From Leucocoprinus leucothites (taxonomy: Eukaryota > Basidiomycota > Agaricomycetes > Agaricales > Agaricaceae), in the NCBI GenBank assembly GCA_013368445.1, contig JAACJO010000012.1, forward strand, positions 124,001 through 188,000: a DNA stretch of 64,000 nucleotides, read 5' to 3'. A program made the translations under genes and the position numbers. This document shows positions 35,978-47,815 of this stretch, piece after piece. Position 1 is the stretch's first letter. Every line of letters begins with the position of its first letter. Below the pieces are notes generated by a model. The model did not search any database, was not told the origin of the DNA, and saw only the letters and a list, made by a program, of their open reading frames with translations.

Positions 35978-38634
35978 TTACTGGTCTAGCCTAATTCTCG
36001 AGTCCTTGAACAATTTGACCATCCCAATGGGGATCAACTTGGAATCAACAATTTCGAAACTGCCAAACTTTCTGACCAAATCCTCTCCATAGACACTTAT
36101 CACCCACTTCTGGTACCAGTCCATACGACCCCATTGGGATGAGAAGCTTGTCGAGTTCAAGAGCTTGGCCAGAAGTGACGGTGTTTCTTTGACATCGAAC
36201 GTTGTACGCTCATGGAACATATCTTGATAGGCAGTACCCCATGAAACGAGCAAATGCTCGCGGAGGGACATATACTGTTCCAACGTGAAGAATGTTTCGA
36301 ATTTGCGTTGTGTTTGATCATATTCATGTGTCCATTTATCCCGTGCCTCCTCAAACTTGTCCACGTCCTCCTCAATGAGCTTCTCGAAGAGCTCCTGGGG
36401 ATCTCTACGATCTTCGTCTTCCGGGTTTTCTGGATCTTCTTCGAAAGAGGAAAGAGACGTGAATGCTTCGAACATCGGATTACGAAGCCCCAGCCCACCT
36501 TGTTCGACTGGGAGGTAGAAGTATCCAAGCGGAAGGCCATCAACGTCCCACTTCTTCTTGATAACTGTCTCCAAATATCCCACCGCCCCCGACTCAGAAT
36601 CTGGAAAGAGTTCACGCTGAATCCTCGCGAGGGTGTCAATGACATCCATCACATGCTCGTACCCAAACGCATATGTCGGCGCTCCGCCAAAACTGCGTAA
36701 GAAGAAGGCCATGTACTTGTTAAGTACGTTGATCCAACCAAAGACGGATTTTGTGGCATTCAACTGTCGACGAAGTTCGTTAATGTGACAGTCGATGTCC
36801 TTTTGATCAATGACAAAGCGGATTTTGGATGGGTCGAACAACAAGAAGCCCCAACGGATGTCTCCGGCTGGCAAACCAGTGGCGTCGCCGCCCCCTACTA
36901 CAGTCGAACCTGTCTTGGACATGTTGAACGTCAGTCCGGTCAGGCTAGCAAAGTTCTGCATTTCTGCCCATCCTGTGGCGCATCTCTCCGGCTTAGCATC
37001 CCAGAGTAAGATGTCATCGTGGATCCGGAATAAGAAACAACCCCCTGTCTTTTGGTTGACAACTAGATCCATGGCGAAAAGAATTGCTTCACCACAGATA
37101 GCACTGAGGGAATAACCGATAGGGGTACCCCTTTGCCGGATGCGGACATGATCAGGTTCGCCTTTGAAGTACAGTGGAGCGCGAAGGAAAGTTCTAAAGA
37201 ATTCGAGCCAGTACTCAGGTACCCCAAAGAACTTGAGCACCGTGAGGACGGTTTCGTGAGGGAGTGAGGGGCCGAACCACTCTAGATCGGAACGGACGAT
37301 GGCGAAACTCTTGTGCACCGAGGTATGGAAATAGCATTCGGCGAGCATCATGTGTAGTAGTTGGCGCTTTCCATCACCGGCTTTCTGGCCGTATTCATCC
37401 CCCGATGTAGAGTCGGAGTAGTCGTTGATGTCATGGATGGAACCGGACAATTGGGAAAGGAAGAATGATTCGTTTATTATGCGAGTACGCCTAGCATCAA
37501 TGCTATCATCAGCTTTCTCCTTCGGAAGTTGTTCCTGATAACGCTGCTTCTCCACACTGAGGACGGGAGGTATCAATTTCTTCCATGCCTTGCTCTCGAA
37601 GAGCTTGTGGCATGCGGCTTTGAATTTTTTCTGCCAGGATATACCAATGTGGTGAAGGAGAATAGCATCGACTGTGTCTGGATCTGTGTGGAATCTGGAA
37701 CTTTGTTGTAAGTAAAGTGTCGGGAACACATTGTCGATGGATGCTGACCTGTATTTACCATTAAGGTGCGCATTTCAATAGGGATGCCCTCCTTTGGCCA
37801 AGTCCAAGAGCCAATGCTCGCTAGTCGCATATTTAGAACTCCTGCAAGCTCCTCTAAAATCATCGTATTGTCGAGGAATGACTTGAGAGTCGCCTGCTGA
37901 TCCTCATTTAAGGGGTCGGAAGCGATGAGGTTGGTGATAGTCGCTTGGACCGTCCGCCAATTGAATCCAGTGTTTTGAATCTCTTCGGCACCATCTTCGA
38001 TCGCGTCGCGTATCTCCTCCAGGACTGCGGTACCTTGTTTATCTGAGAACAACTGTTCAAGGAAACTTCCAAGTGCTTTGGTATCGATCTCTTTCTCCTC
38101 AAATACGAGTGACTCGAACTTTTCCTTCTGCTCATACAATTCCTTCCTACCGACGTCAATGAAGACATCGCCCGTTTCCAGCCTGGTAGGGGGTTGGTCA
38201 GGATCCTGGTAGGCAGCAGTGGCTGAGTCGCCGCTCCCGATCCATTCATTTAGCATCTCTCCGAAAAGTTTTGCACAGTCAAACCGCAAGGAGTTTCGTT
38301 GGAGATGTTCTTCAAGCAGCTTGTTCCACTGCTGAACTTTTTCCTTGGAGAAAGAAGGGTCTTTATCGCACATGGAAAGCCACATTTTGAGATTAGTGAG
38401 GTTGAGAGACCCCTCCCCGATGTTATCTTCTTCGTCGGTAGCGCCAGAGCCTTTCCACGAGGTGACAGCTTTCAGGAGATGTTCTGCCCTGCGTTTGGGA
38501 TCATTGATGTCTTTTGCCTTCTGAAGCGATTCGTGAAGATGCTCCTGGTAAGTAGAACGTTGTTTTTCAAGCTCTTGGAGTTTAATGGAGGTGATAAACT
38601 GGAGCGTTTTGCCAAAGGCCGAATTGGAAGACAT
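35978..38634 (-). CDS. Reverse-transcriptase-related cellular protein of the rvt family (domesticated RT)
   Basis: Two exons, 38634-37749 and 37683-35978, joined by a 65-nt GT-AG intron (37684-37748); the summed length is exactly 864 codons, 863 residues. The N-terminal third is helical and partly coiled coil (SIKLQELEKQRSTYQEHLHE). The palm domain follows: motif A region FAIVRSDLEWF (Asp near residue 428), motif B QRGTPIGYSLSA (about 470-480), motif C FRIHDDILLWD (Asp 518-519) and motif D GLTFNMSKTGS. The carboxylates expected for metal binding are present. A long thumb/C-terminal extension lacks RNase H, integrase, endonuclease or gag domains, and no LTR flanks the gene. This matches rvt genes (Gladyshev and Arkhipova), single-copy RT-related genes kept under selection in fungi, rotifers and others, with nucleotide polymerising activity and unknown cellular role. 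It is not a mobile element remnant: the frame is intact and has a spliceosomal intron. Confidence 0.88.
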
Positions 38635-38680
38635 GGTGGCAGGGTTGGAAAGAATGAATATTATCTGAATCAGTCACCCA

Positions 38681-38687
38681 TATATAA
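38681..38687 (-). promoter_or_regulatory. TATA-like element of the rvt gene
   Basis: TTATATA on the minus strand, 47-53 bp before the rvt ATG. It lies just inside the TGACTC pair, an arrangement usual for an activated promoter with a short leader. Confidence 0.4.
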
Positions 38688-38701
38688 CGACTCCAGCTGA
38701 G

Positions 38702-38722
38702 CGAGTCATGTGCACGAGTCAT
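38702..38722 (-). promoter_or_regulatory. Paired TGACTC-type sites upstream of the rvt gene
   Basis: Two identical copies of ATGACTCG, start-to-start distance 13 bp, lie 68-88 bp upstream of the rvt ATG. RTGACTC is the core recognised by Gcn4/CPC1-type bZIP activators. The same octamer is found upstream of ILV6 in this window. It also occurs in at least two coding places (near 33020 and 47076), so single copies are not diagnostic, but a close pair at promoter distance is notable. Confidence 0.45.
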
Positions 38723-38973
38723 TTCAATGACAGCGAGAACCGATAATCTGCCAAAGGTGGAAGTAGGCGTTCTGTATCGGTGGCCGTTGATGTTAAATCA
38801 TGGACGGCGTAGAGAAATCATGAAGGGAAGTTGCTTGCCTTAGAATAATTCAGCGCGTGTGAATAACACGCCATAAATGGGCGGAAGCTCAGGGTTCTTG
38901 ATAGATTGAAGCAAAGCTTTCAAAATCCATCTCCACCCACAACCTCGGGCAATCCAGTTTTCACGTTCTCTTA

Positions 38974-40419
38974 ATGAGCCAGACAACTACGCTTCAGTAC
39001 GAGGCACCATGTCAGTGGTCTATTCATCTCATCGTCCCTTGCTTCACCTGTGTTTACTGAATCACAGGGCCCATCCATAGCATGGATTGGTGCAAAACAC
39101 CTGCTCCGGGGCAACAAGCACGCCATAAGACAGCTTTTCGGATAGGTGTCTCATCGTTCCTCGACAACTACCAGAACTATATCGCTGTTCTTGGACTCCA
39201 GGATGAACATGTTCTTGTCGAAGACGACTTCACCGATTATCCGGATTTTGTCAGTCTTGTCGAAGCCTACCACGGATATCCGGCCACGAGTCTGCAGTGG
39301 CAGCCTGCTACGGCCATGAATCATAATTGGTCGCAAAAATCTGCGAATACTGAACTTCTAGCAACGACCTCTGACGCCCTGCGTGTTTGGGAATACAGTG
39401 GCGATGGATCAGCGAATGTGTCAAGTTACGTTGGACGGCCGCCGACCAATAATGGACACCACAGTTTGACGATGAAGACTGCTCTCTCTGGTGTATGTGT
39501 TGTATAGTATCACACCTTGTTCTGCATACTCATCTCTCCTGCAGCAATCAAAGGTCCAGAATCAATCCACCGGTGCACCCTTGACCAATTTCTCGTGGAA
39601 TGAGAAATCACCCAGCCTCATTGTTACATCTTCAATTGATACAACGTGTACTGTTTGGAACATCGACACTTCCACTGCCATTACCCAGCTCATTGCACAT
39701 GATCGAGAAGTTTACGATGTCGCATGGCTGCCCGGCTCTACCGATATCTTCGTTTCTGTTGGTGCGGATGGGAGTCTCCGTGCTTTCGATCTTCGTGCCC
39801 TCGATCATTCCACAATTTTATATGAAACCCCTGTACCTAAAAATCCACCGCCGCCCAATGCCTCTCCTTCTACATCAGCACGACCCCTTACGTCTCCTCT
39901 CCTAAGGATCGCCTTCAACCCTCTTGATTCTAATTACATGTCAACGTTCCATATGGACGGCTGTGATGTGCAAATTCTTGACATGCGAAGCCCCGGTCAG
40001 CCAGTGATGGAACTGAGAGGTCATATTGCCCCTATAAACGGACTTGGTTGGGGCTCAGCTGAACAACCTCTACTCGCAACAGTAGGTGTGTATCGTCATT
40101 ATCTCATGCCTGAGTACCTGAACTCATAAATGGTTCAGCGGACGATTGTCAAGTACTGCTCTGGGATATCATGGATCATGCTCAGCCCAACGCCGTCTCT
40201 CCACGCAACACCAGCTCGAGACTCAATTCTCCCCATCCAGACGCCAAAAAGAAGATTATCACGGATCCCGTGATGTGCTATACAGCTCTGGGTCAGATCA
40301 CGAATCTCGCGTGGTCACCTTCGATCCAAGGGATGACACTCCCGAGCGGCCTCACGACTGCCACTGGCGAATGGTTAGCAGTCTGTTGTGGTAAATCTAT
40401 CAAGGCTCTCAAAGTATAG
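38974..40419 (+). CDS. WD40-repeat protein, WDR68/DCAF7 (HAN11) orthologue
   Basis: Start MSQTTTLQYEAP at 38974; an intron then joins to WPIHSMDWCKTPAP. The family blocks are clear: FRIGVSSFLDNYQNYI, HPYPAT-type region (HGYPATSLQW), LLATTSDALRVWE, LTNFSWNEKSPSLIVTSSID, LIAHDREVYDVAW, FVSVGADGSLRAFDLR, LRIAFNPLDSNYMSTF, PINGLGWGSAEQPLLATVG and DDCQVLLWD. About six to seven beta-propeller blades, length near the usual 340-400 residues. WDR68 is a scaffold for DYRK and CLK-type kinases and for CUL4 ligases and works in the nucleus. It ends at 40419 (...GKSIKALKV). An insert of Lys/Pro/Ser (KNPPPPNASPSTSARP) lies between blades. Start is 339 bp from the divergent rvt gene. Confidence 0.92.
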
Positions 40420-40562
40420 CAGTGGGCAGTGCATTTGATCTGCCTAGAGCCCTTTTCATTGGCGATTTTGTATATCAATAATTTGTGATACCCGTACGCA
40501 TAGGTTGGGTCGGACAAGCCGTGGTAGATATCATCTGTTTACATATATAGGTCCCCGGGGAG

Positions 40563-41457
40563 CTATATGTTCTTCTTGTAGCCCTTGTCATTATCCGCTC
40601 TCGCCATTGCTGCATTAATTGTTATGATTGACCTCGTCAGGAGGGCTAGACGCAATCTTTCAGACCAAAGTATGTCGAGGAACTGCAAATTCTACTCACT
40701 GATTGGGGTGATCAGCCAGAGACCGTTGAGGCCAATGAAGTATACCCAGAAATACAAAACTTCTGGTCGACTATCTGGGCAACCTTGGATGAAAGTCGTG
40801 CCATAGTATAGCGCGTTCCCATAGATGTGTGCAAAGCACATTAGTGTAGTCCAAACGTGGCGTGAAGTAAAGCGGTTGGCTGTTGCGTAGGCTATGAAGA
40901 GACACAAGGGTCCCCAAATACACTGAGAGAGTGGCCAAAGGTGATTGATAGTTAGTCAAAAAGAGCCAGTTTTGGGCTGGGATGGAAGCCTCACTGAAGT
41001 GATCGTTTCAATAGCAAGAACGAAGGAGTCGGAATGTAGGTATCTCGAGTCAGATTTCGCATACTCTTTCCATTCTTGAGAGATCAGATCAGTAAGAGAG
41101 ACGAGTGTGTTGTGGTTTAATACGAAGTGTCCTGTCGAATAGGTTACATTTCCCCAGCTCAACTAGAAGGTCATATAAGGTACCCTCGAAAACAATATGA
41201 ATGAAGCCACCTGTTCGAAGGCCATCAGAGAGATCGATTGTGGCAGGGTGCAAGAGCTTACAGGTTATAAACCAGAGAGTTATAAGGCGTTCAGTAAGCG
41301 TCAACTTGTTCTTGGGAGCAAGCCAGGCAAAGGTAGCAACTGTGAGAGTAGATAGAGCAACCAACCAAGCTCCTATGAGCTCAGTGGCTGAATGCGTATT
41401 AGGAGTGTAACCTGGTAGAGTCAAGTTTGTAGGATAGTACGGGTGAGGAACGCTCAT
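40563..41457 (-). CDS. EBP-family sterol delta8-delta7 isomerase-like protein
   Basis: Start MSVPHPYYPTNLTLPGY at 41457. Four exons keep the EXPERA/EBP pattern: span 1 ELIGAWLVALSTLTVATFAW, span 2 with GGFIHIVFEGHFVLNHNTL (His and Glu of the active site), EWKEYAKSDSRYL, FVLAIETITS, WGPLCLFIAYATANRF, THIYGNALYYG-type block and FWVYFIGLNGLWLITPI. The last exon, after GTGAGT/GTCTAG, adds a basic tail ending at TAG 40563-40565. EBP isomerises the delta8 double bond of sterol intermediates in the ER. Fungi generally use the unrelated ERG2 for this step, but EBP-like genes also occur in filamentous fungi, so a role in sterol synthesis or a related lipid is likely. The conserved H...E and E-W-K-E-Y residues are all present. 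It converges on WDR68, 143 bp away. Confidence 0.85.
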
Positions 41458-41751
41458 GGTAAAGTTGACGTTGAAGGGTGGAGGATTCACATCAACGTGA
41501 GACGACTTTGGCGGCGGTTGTTTGACCCTGACAATCAAAAATCATTTGGGTGCCTGTAGTGTAGTGACGGGGCTTTTCTAGACAACTATGTCTTTAGAGG
41601 ACATAATGGTGAAATTGTACGCAGAAAGATTGACGCGGAGTAAATATATTTTCGGCAGGACTTCAATGGTCATCAAGTCGTTGCATATTTCCTTATATGG
41701 AAAGAAAACGTCATTAAAAGTAGCCAAATAGCTGTGAATGGTCGCGACCCA

Positions 41752-42936
41752 ATGACCATGTTACTTCAAATTTGGCTCTTCCTCCAGGCCTGCACCGCGT
41801 TCTTGCTTGTAACTGGATCTGCAGTACCATCTCCAAGGGCTCTAGTTCTATGGCATGGGCTAGGTTGGCCTTCTCGCAACGTCGTTAGGCCTATATGCTC
41901 ACTAGCACTAATGCTCAGGGGACTCGCATTCCTCTCCGGGAATGCTTGAATTCATGAAGCTCATTGGAGAAATACACCCAGGAATATTTATTCATTCCAT
42001 ATATATTCATGAGGATCGAGGTGAAGAAAGAAAAGCTGGTTTTGTACGTAGGACTTCAGAAGCGCTGGCATCCGCAGCAATGCAGCTAACCATCTGGTGT
42101 CAGTACGGGGACATCAATGAACAATTGGAGATTGTTGCCGAGCAGTTAGTGTCGATACCTGAGTTGAAGGCAGGCTTTGACGCAGTGGGCTTGTCGCAAG
42201 GTTTGGTATTTCTGTGTTCATGTATCTTACTCACTGACGCGAATCAGGTGGACAGTTTTTGCGAGCCTATGTCGAACGGTATAATAGCCCACCGGTCCAC
42301 AATCTTATCACGTTTGGTTCGCAGCATATGGGCATTTCAGACCTGCCGCTATGCCAACCTTTCGATCTCCTCTGCCAACTGGCTCGAAGAGCAACAAGAA
42401 TCGGGGTCTACAGTGCTTGGGCCCAGAAGAATCTCATTCAGGTAAAGGCTCTATCTGTGTTTCTCTGAGAAGAGTGAACCAATATTCCTTCCGCACAGGC
42501 ACAGTACTACCGTGACCCCAACAACTATGAGACCTATCTTACAGCCAATCATTTCTTGCCTTTCATCAATAATGAAGTCGAAGGGAAGCGCAACCATACC
42601 TACGCGCGGAACCTGGCCTCTCTGAACAATCTCGTTCTTGTCATATTCACCGAGGACAAGACCGTTGTGCCGAAAGAAAGCGCGTGGTTCGGCTCCGAAG
42701 TGATACCAGACGACGATATTATTGATTTCACTCCTTCTGAGCAGCACCGCCTCTCAAATTCTGACAGGGCAATTGTTCCAATGCACGAGCAACCATTGTA
42801 CGTCGAGGACTGGATTGGATTGCGGGAGTTGGATGAGCGGGGAGGAGTAACTTTTGCCTCTTGCGTTGGAGAACATATGCAGATGGGCGATTGTTGGGAA
42901 GGTCTGATTGTCCAGTATACCGGTGGCCTTGTGTAA
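41752..42936 (+). CDS. PPT1: Palmitoyl-protein thioesterase 1
   Basis: Starts MTMLLQIWLFLQACTAFLL, a hydrophobic signal peptide. Splicing gives LVLWHGLGDSHSSPGML (oxyanion region), GIFIHSIYI, GFYGDINEQLEIVAEQL, the nucleophile elbow VGLSQGGQFLRAYVERY, HNLITFGSQHMGIS, FTEDKTVVPKESAWFG (catalytic Asp region) and VGEHMQMGDC (catalytic His). It ends at TAA 42934-42936 after ...VQYTGGLV. All three catalytic residues are present. PPT1 is a soluble lysosomal/vacuolar alpha/beta hydrolase that removes palmitate from S-acylated proteins. Length near 300 residues is typical. The gene starts 294 bp from the divergent EBP gene, and the next plus-strand gene begins 157 bp after its stop. Confidence 0.92.
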
Positions 42937-43093
42937 TATTAATTTAGTGTTGTGGTGTTGTACGATCCGCGTTTGTTGACACAATGAAAGGGCGTTCACG
43001 TGACTAGTCAAGCTTAGCGTCAGATGCGGAAGACCAACACGCTCTGCTCGCTCACGGCCAAAACTCTGTCTGCGTGGATTCTCCGCCCCTTCC

Positions 43094-46000
43094 ATGGATA
43101 CCTCCTCCGCCACTCCGCAGCCCCTGCCGAGGCTAAGAGTGACCCGCGCACCCCCTTCTGGTCGGCGAGATAACACAAACGCATCAGTCGCTTCTTCTCA
43201 GGCTGGCCCTTCGCGTCTGACCGATTTCACTCAGTTGGTCGATCTCAATCTGAGCGATATACGCGCAGCTCATGCCTATACTGATGAAGATGAGGACGAA
43301 GATCAATATCCGACCCCGAGAATGAACAACGCTGCTCCTCTGGCTCCCTCTTCTGCGACACCAACCCCAAACCTCGCTGGACGTCTACGCGAACTCATCC
43401 ACCTTGTTCCCAATGGCTCTACCTCCCAGGCCACGCCCACTCCCCATCGACCGCATTCACCCACTTTTCACGAATCAGATTTTGAGGGTGATTCGGCCGC
43501 AACCGGACATAGTCGTGCACGCGAATCTTTGCGCGATATTTTCTCAAAAGCACTCAGAGATCCTGGCGACACTCCACAGAAAAGCAGACAGAGACGGAAC
43601 TCGGATAGCAGTGCCAGCGAGAGCGACGTTCTTCCCGCAACTTCGCGGAAACTACCTGACATCAAGGGGAAGAGGAAGAGTTCAAGTGACGAGGAGTCGG
43701 TAGACCCCTTACGTACGTTGCGAGCTTTCCGTTCTTTGTCGTATACTCACCTTGGACCAGACCCTACAAACCATGATTCACGACAATCTACTTCTCAACA
43801 GCACACTGTTCTTCGGTCATCGCGCGAAACCAGTGCCGTAGACTTTCCCCTCAGATCTATTTCAGGTATTGACTTCCGCTATTTTGTCATAAATTCTGCT
43901 GTCTGATGATTGTTTTTAGCTGAAGACAGCGACGACGTTGATGAGCTGCCGCCTCCTAGGCGGCACAACACACACACTGGCCCCAGTACCACCTTGCATT
44001 CCCTTCGCCTTTCACAAAGCTCCAACTTTCCACAACATTCCAGTTAGTAAAAGTTCTCATCACTACCTTTAGGCTCTAACTTTGATCCTAGACCTACTGG
44101 ATCAAGATTCGGAGATGCAACGCGCGTTCGGAGATGTAGAGAGCTCTGATGATCCCTCTGTCTACCCTCACAAGCCTCGTACGTTTATTTCGTTTCCCTC
44201 CCTTGTGTTCACCTTTGGGTTGTCTCATCAAATGCAAATTTGATTAATAGATGAGCCACGTACACGGGAAGCTGTTATCTCTAACCCATCGTCCACTATG
44301 CCAGCTCCCAAAAAGACAACTACACCACAAACTACGCGGCATGCGAGGAAGAGCTTGGATTCCAACGGATGTAGGTCATTTGTCCACTTTTCGTGATTTA
44401 TTTGACCTTGTGCCTAGCCTACGAAAACCAGTCTACATCAACCGCAAAACCTACGCGTGCGTTTTTCCTCCTCCGCGTTACTTATATGCCAGTGTTAAAG
44501 TAGAAACCTAAAATCGTAGCGCGACAACCCGATCGTCGCACTGATAACAGGGAAAAGGACCCCAGGAGTCGAAGAACGTCACTACAAGGTTCCGCACCTT
44601 CCGAACTGAGGCGTAAGAGCTCGGCTTCTCTTCAATTCTCTGATCATTCGAGTGCGATGTCTGTCTCTGACTGTAAGCCAAACGTTATATAACCTGTCAA
44701 ATTATTCATCATTTTTCCAGATGGCGAAAGAGTAAAGGAGGTAGAGCAGGAGCGTAATCGTGAACGCGAGAGAGAGTGGAACAAACCACACCCCAAGAAT
44801 ACTCGCCCTGGGAGCAGTCTTTCTTTCAATTCCCCCCGACCTCAGCACCGATCTCGAACTTCTAGCATCTCAAGCTTAGAGTCACCACGACCAGGCTCCG
44901 CTCTTTCGAACATGTCCATCGACTCTGAAGATTCTCCCCGTGTCAGAGCGAGGACATCATCAGGCTTAAGTGATAGATCTCGAACATTCTCAGGAGGAAG
45001 TCGCCCAGGTTCAGCGCTCTCGAATGATTCTATGTCTATCGCGGATTTCCCTCAGAATCTCCGTCGACACCACTCCTTGACAAACAGACCACAGTCACCT
45101 GCCTCTTCCCTGGGCGCTGAAAACCAGCTAGAGGAGGTCGAAGTCGAGCACGAGCGAGAGAGGAACTGGAATGCTCCACGGCCAAAATGGCATAGGCGTT
45201 CCCTGCCAAATACTCCAGATCGCCCCGCATCACCTGGGCCTACAAAACTTTCAACCACCCCTCAGTCTCCCATGGATCGTCGCCGTTTCTCCACCACCCC
45301 ATCGACCGCCCTCAAAGATAATTCAAACACGTCTCGTTCTGGTTCATCGTTGGTCCGACGACATTCTCAACCAAAAGCACCCCCTCATTCTCCCTCGCCG
45401 TTGGAACGACGGAATGCTGTCTCACCCTCAATTGCTAAATCTCCACATTCTCGGCTCTCTACTGTTTCCTCAAGTTCACCGGTGGGCTCTAGATCACCTG
45501 GACAAATTTCTCATCAAAAGTCACGCCTTCCAGTTCCATCAGCTAGTAGCCACAGGTCCCGAGAGGAATTCCCGAGAGCTGCGCCTGATATTCGTGTTCA
45601 GGATGAATCTGGAGAACCGCAAATGCCGTCGCCGATGTCCTTCCCCCAGACTAATAACAATCAATCACAAGTCCACGATTCCATGGAACTAACAGAAGCT
45701 TACAATGGCCATGAATTGTCCTCTGCAATCCCTTCTTTTTCTGATGCAAGCGAGCCTATTCCGACGCCCAATGACGACACAATGCACACCGCCTCATTGG
45801 ATCCCCAAGATTCTCAAGGCATCATGTATCAAATTTATGTTGAAAATGAAGGTAAAGCCATCCAAAATCCATTCTCGACTGGAAGTTGACCCGGGCACCT
45901 CTAGCAAACTCATTGGCACAGGAGCGGACTCCTAAGCTCCAGACTATTGATCCACCAACGGATGATAGTCAAGGACATGCATTTGAAACTTCCTTGCCCA

Positions 46001-47815
46001 TAGACCAAGACTCTGCAGACATCTCACCTCGAGAAAACTCAAAGTTTGAGTCTGTATCTCCAGATTTTCAACCGTCGGATGCAAATCAATCATCATCGGT
46101 GCCATCATTTCTGTCGACACCTCCCCGTTCACGTCAATCGTCCTTCAATAGTTCAAAGCAGGAGTTCCAGACGCCTTCCCCTCCAAAAGGCGGCCTTCCA
46201 GATTTACCTGAACCACCGTCAGGAAATGAAACTGAGGACGAAGCCTTACCCCAGTTCAATATTACTCCTGTGCATATAGACACTACTCCTGTTAATGGAG
46301 CAATTGGACGTGGGGATGTTACCACGTTCAAGACGCCCAAACCCCCCGGCGCATGGTTTGCAACACCTGGGCCCTCCACTATCCTACCACCTGGCCGAGA
46401 GGATTTAACGCAAGGCTATGTTGACTCATCAGATGATGGTTTGCTCAAAGCCAAGTCTCACTCGCAGTCTATATTCCCTCAGACACCTGCCGCACCAGGA
46501 GGGTGGGCATCCACACCGGCAGCAGTACGTCAGCGAACACACTCTGACCCCCAGTCATTACGGAATAATAGTGGATTAATGACACCTGCGGTGTCCCTCG
46601 GGCGGGCCAACACATTACCTCCCAAGACTCCAGCCCCTCCGGGTGGATGGATTAACACTCCTGGGGTCACTGCTTCGTCAAGGAAAAGCGTCTTGAAGGT
46701 CCGATTTGACCCCGATGTTACATCGCCGGCCAACGGATCCTCCGATATCTCTTCCGGTAGTCTTGTCTACCCGACTAACGGTTCTTCGGCTCTAGGTCGG
46801 GAACGTTCTACCACACCCGAGCCTATTGCGCCTAGTACCCCACCTTCGCGTAGCCCCCGAAAACATAAGAGGTCGCCCAGCGTAAGGATGGTTGATGCTT
46901 ATGGTAACGAACAAAAGCAAGATGCCCACAAACGTGAAACTTCCAGTCCAACACCCTCGACCCCTCGGAGTAGAAGTGGAATCCGGATTGTTGACGCTCT
47001 TGGTCAAGAAGTAACAGAGGAGATAGAGGAGCATACCAAAGCTCTTCATGAAGAGGACACAAGAGAGGACACACCTATGACTCGCATGGAAGCTCTACAG
47101 CGTGTGCGTCAAGGTATTCAGGAGCTGGCAGATGGCATTGAATCATTGGACTGGTGAGTTCTCGTCTGATATTGATTCCTCTCTGAGAGCTGAACAAACA
47201 TAGGCCGAGCCGGTCTCGGGATGATGCTGCACGTATTAGAGAGCTAGATGAGACGTCTCGGGCTTTGAAACAATCAAGAGAACAAATAGCTCATGATATG
47301 CACAAGGTAGAGAAGCGATTACGACGCCAAGTTTGGCAGAGGGTACGTACATGGATCCACGAGTCAGGACCTGAGACTTAAAGAGCTCGCATAGGTTCGC
47401 ATCAGCAGCTTCTTGGGCAGAAATGGCTGGTTCCTACTTTTTGTGGCCCTCATTCAGATAGCCCTGATTTTCATCATGTATCGGTACGCCACCTCTTGTC
47501 GACCTATGTTCTGGTTATAACTGATTCCTTGATAGTGCCTCGGTTCTACGGGCGAGGAAACTCTTTTTGACAAACTATTATGACCCATTTAACCCGGACT
47601 TATTCTTGTATACCACCAATCCGGATACCCAATATGCAACACCAACCATATCATGGAGTCTGGTTACGCAGTCCGTTCGTAGTGGGGACTTGAGGGCATT
47701 TACGGGGGCATTTCGAGACAATCTATCGATTCTTCTGAAGAGGTGGCACCAGCAAATTTGGGACGTGTGGGGCGATGATCCTACCAGACCTGTTGGGGTT
47801 TGGCCACCTACATGA
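43094..47815 (+). CDS. Large disordered, motif-rich protein with a C-terminal membrane span
   Basis: A multi-exon gene of about 1350 residues. Almost all of it is Ser/Pro/Arg-rich and predicted disordered. Repeated short motifs stand out: two copies of a Glu/Arg run followed by W-N-x-P-x-P-K (about 44730-44800 and 45133-45190); three copies of TP-x-(P/A)-PG-(A/G)-W-x-x-TP (about 46330-46370, 46477-46519, 46621-46665); KSVLKVRFD after the third; and two copies of VR-(M/I)-VDA-x-G-x-E (46882-46911, 46981-47010). A helical region follows (EALQRVRQGIQELADGIESL, then RIRELDETSRALKQSREQI), then one membrane span (GWFLLFVALIQIALIFIMYR) and a lumenal-type tail with YYDPFNPDLFLY. It is probably anchored in the ER or nuclear envelope facing the nucleus or cytosol. 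I do not recognise the family; nuclear-envelope or spindle-pole scaffolds have this layout. Confidence 0.7.

Noticed and set aside
36157..36645. 162-codon second frame inside the rvt gene
   Set aside because: Lies wholly within a longer frame with RT motifs; Ser/Arg-rich composition typical of a shifted frame.
36254..36700. 148-codon plus-strand frame opposite the rvt gene
   Set aside because: Antisense to the conserved C-terminal exon and without recognisable domains.
35978..38634. Treating the RT-like gene as a retrotransposon fragment
   Set aside because: No LTRs, gag, RNase H, integrase or endonuclease, no target duplication seen, and the frame is intact with a spliceosomal intron.
43404..43703. 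Alternative frame in the motif-rich protein's first exon
   Set aside because: Overlaps the main frame that starts at 43094 and splices on; Pro/Arg/His composition of an out-of-frame read.
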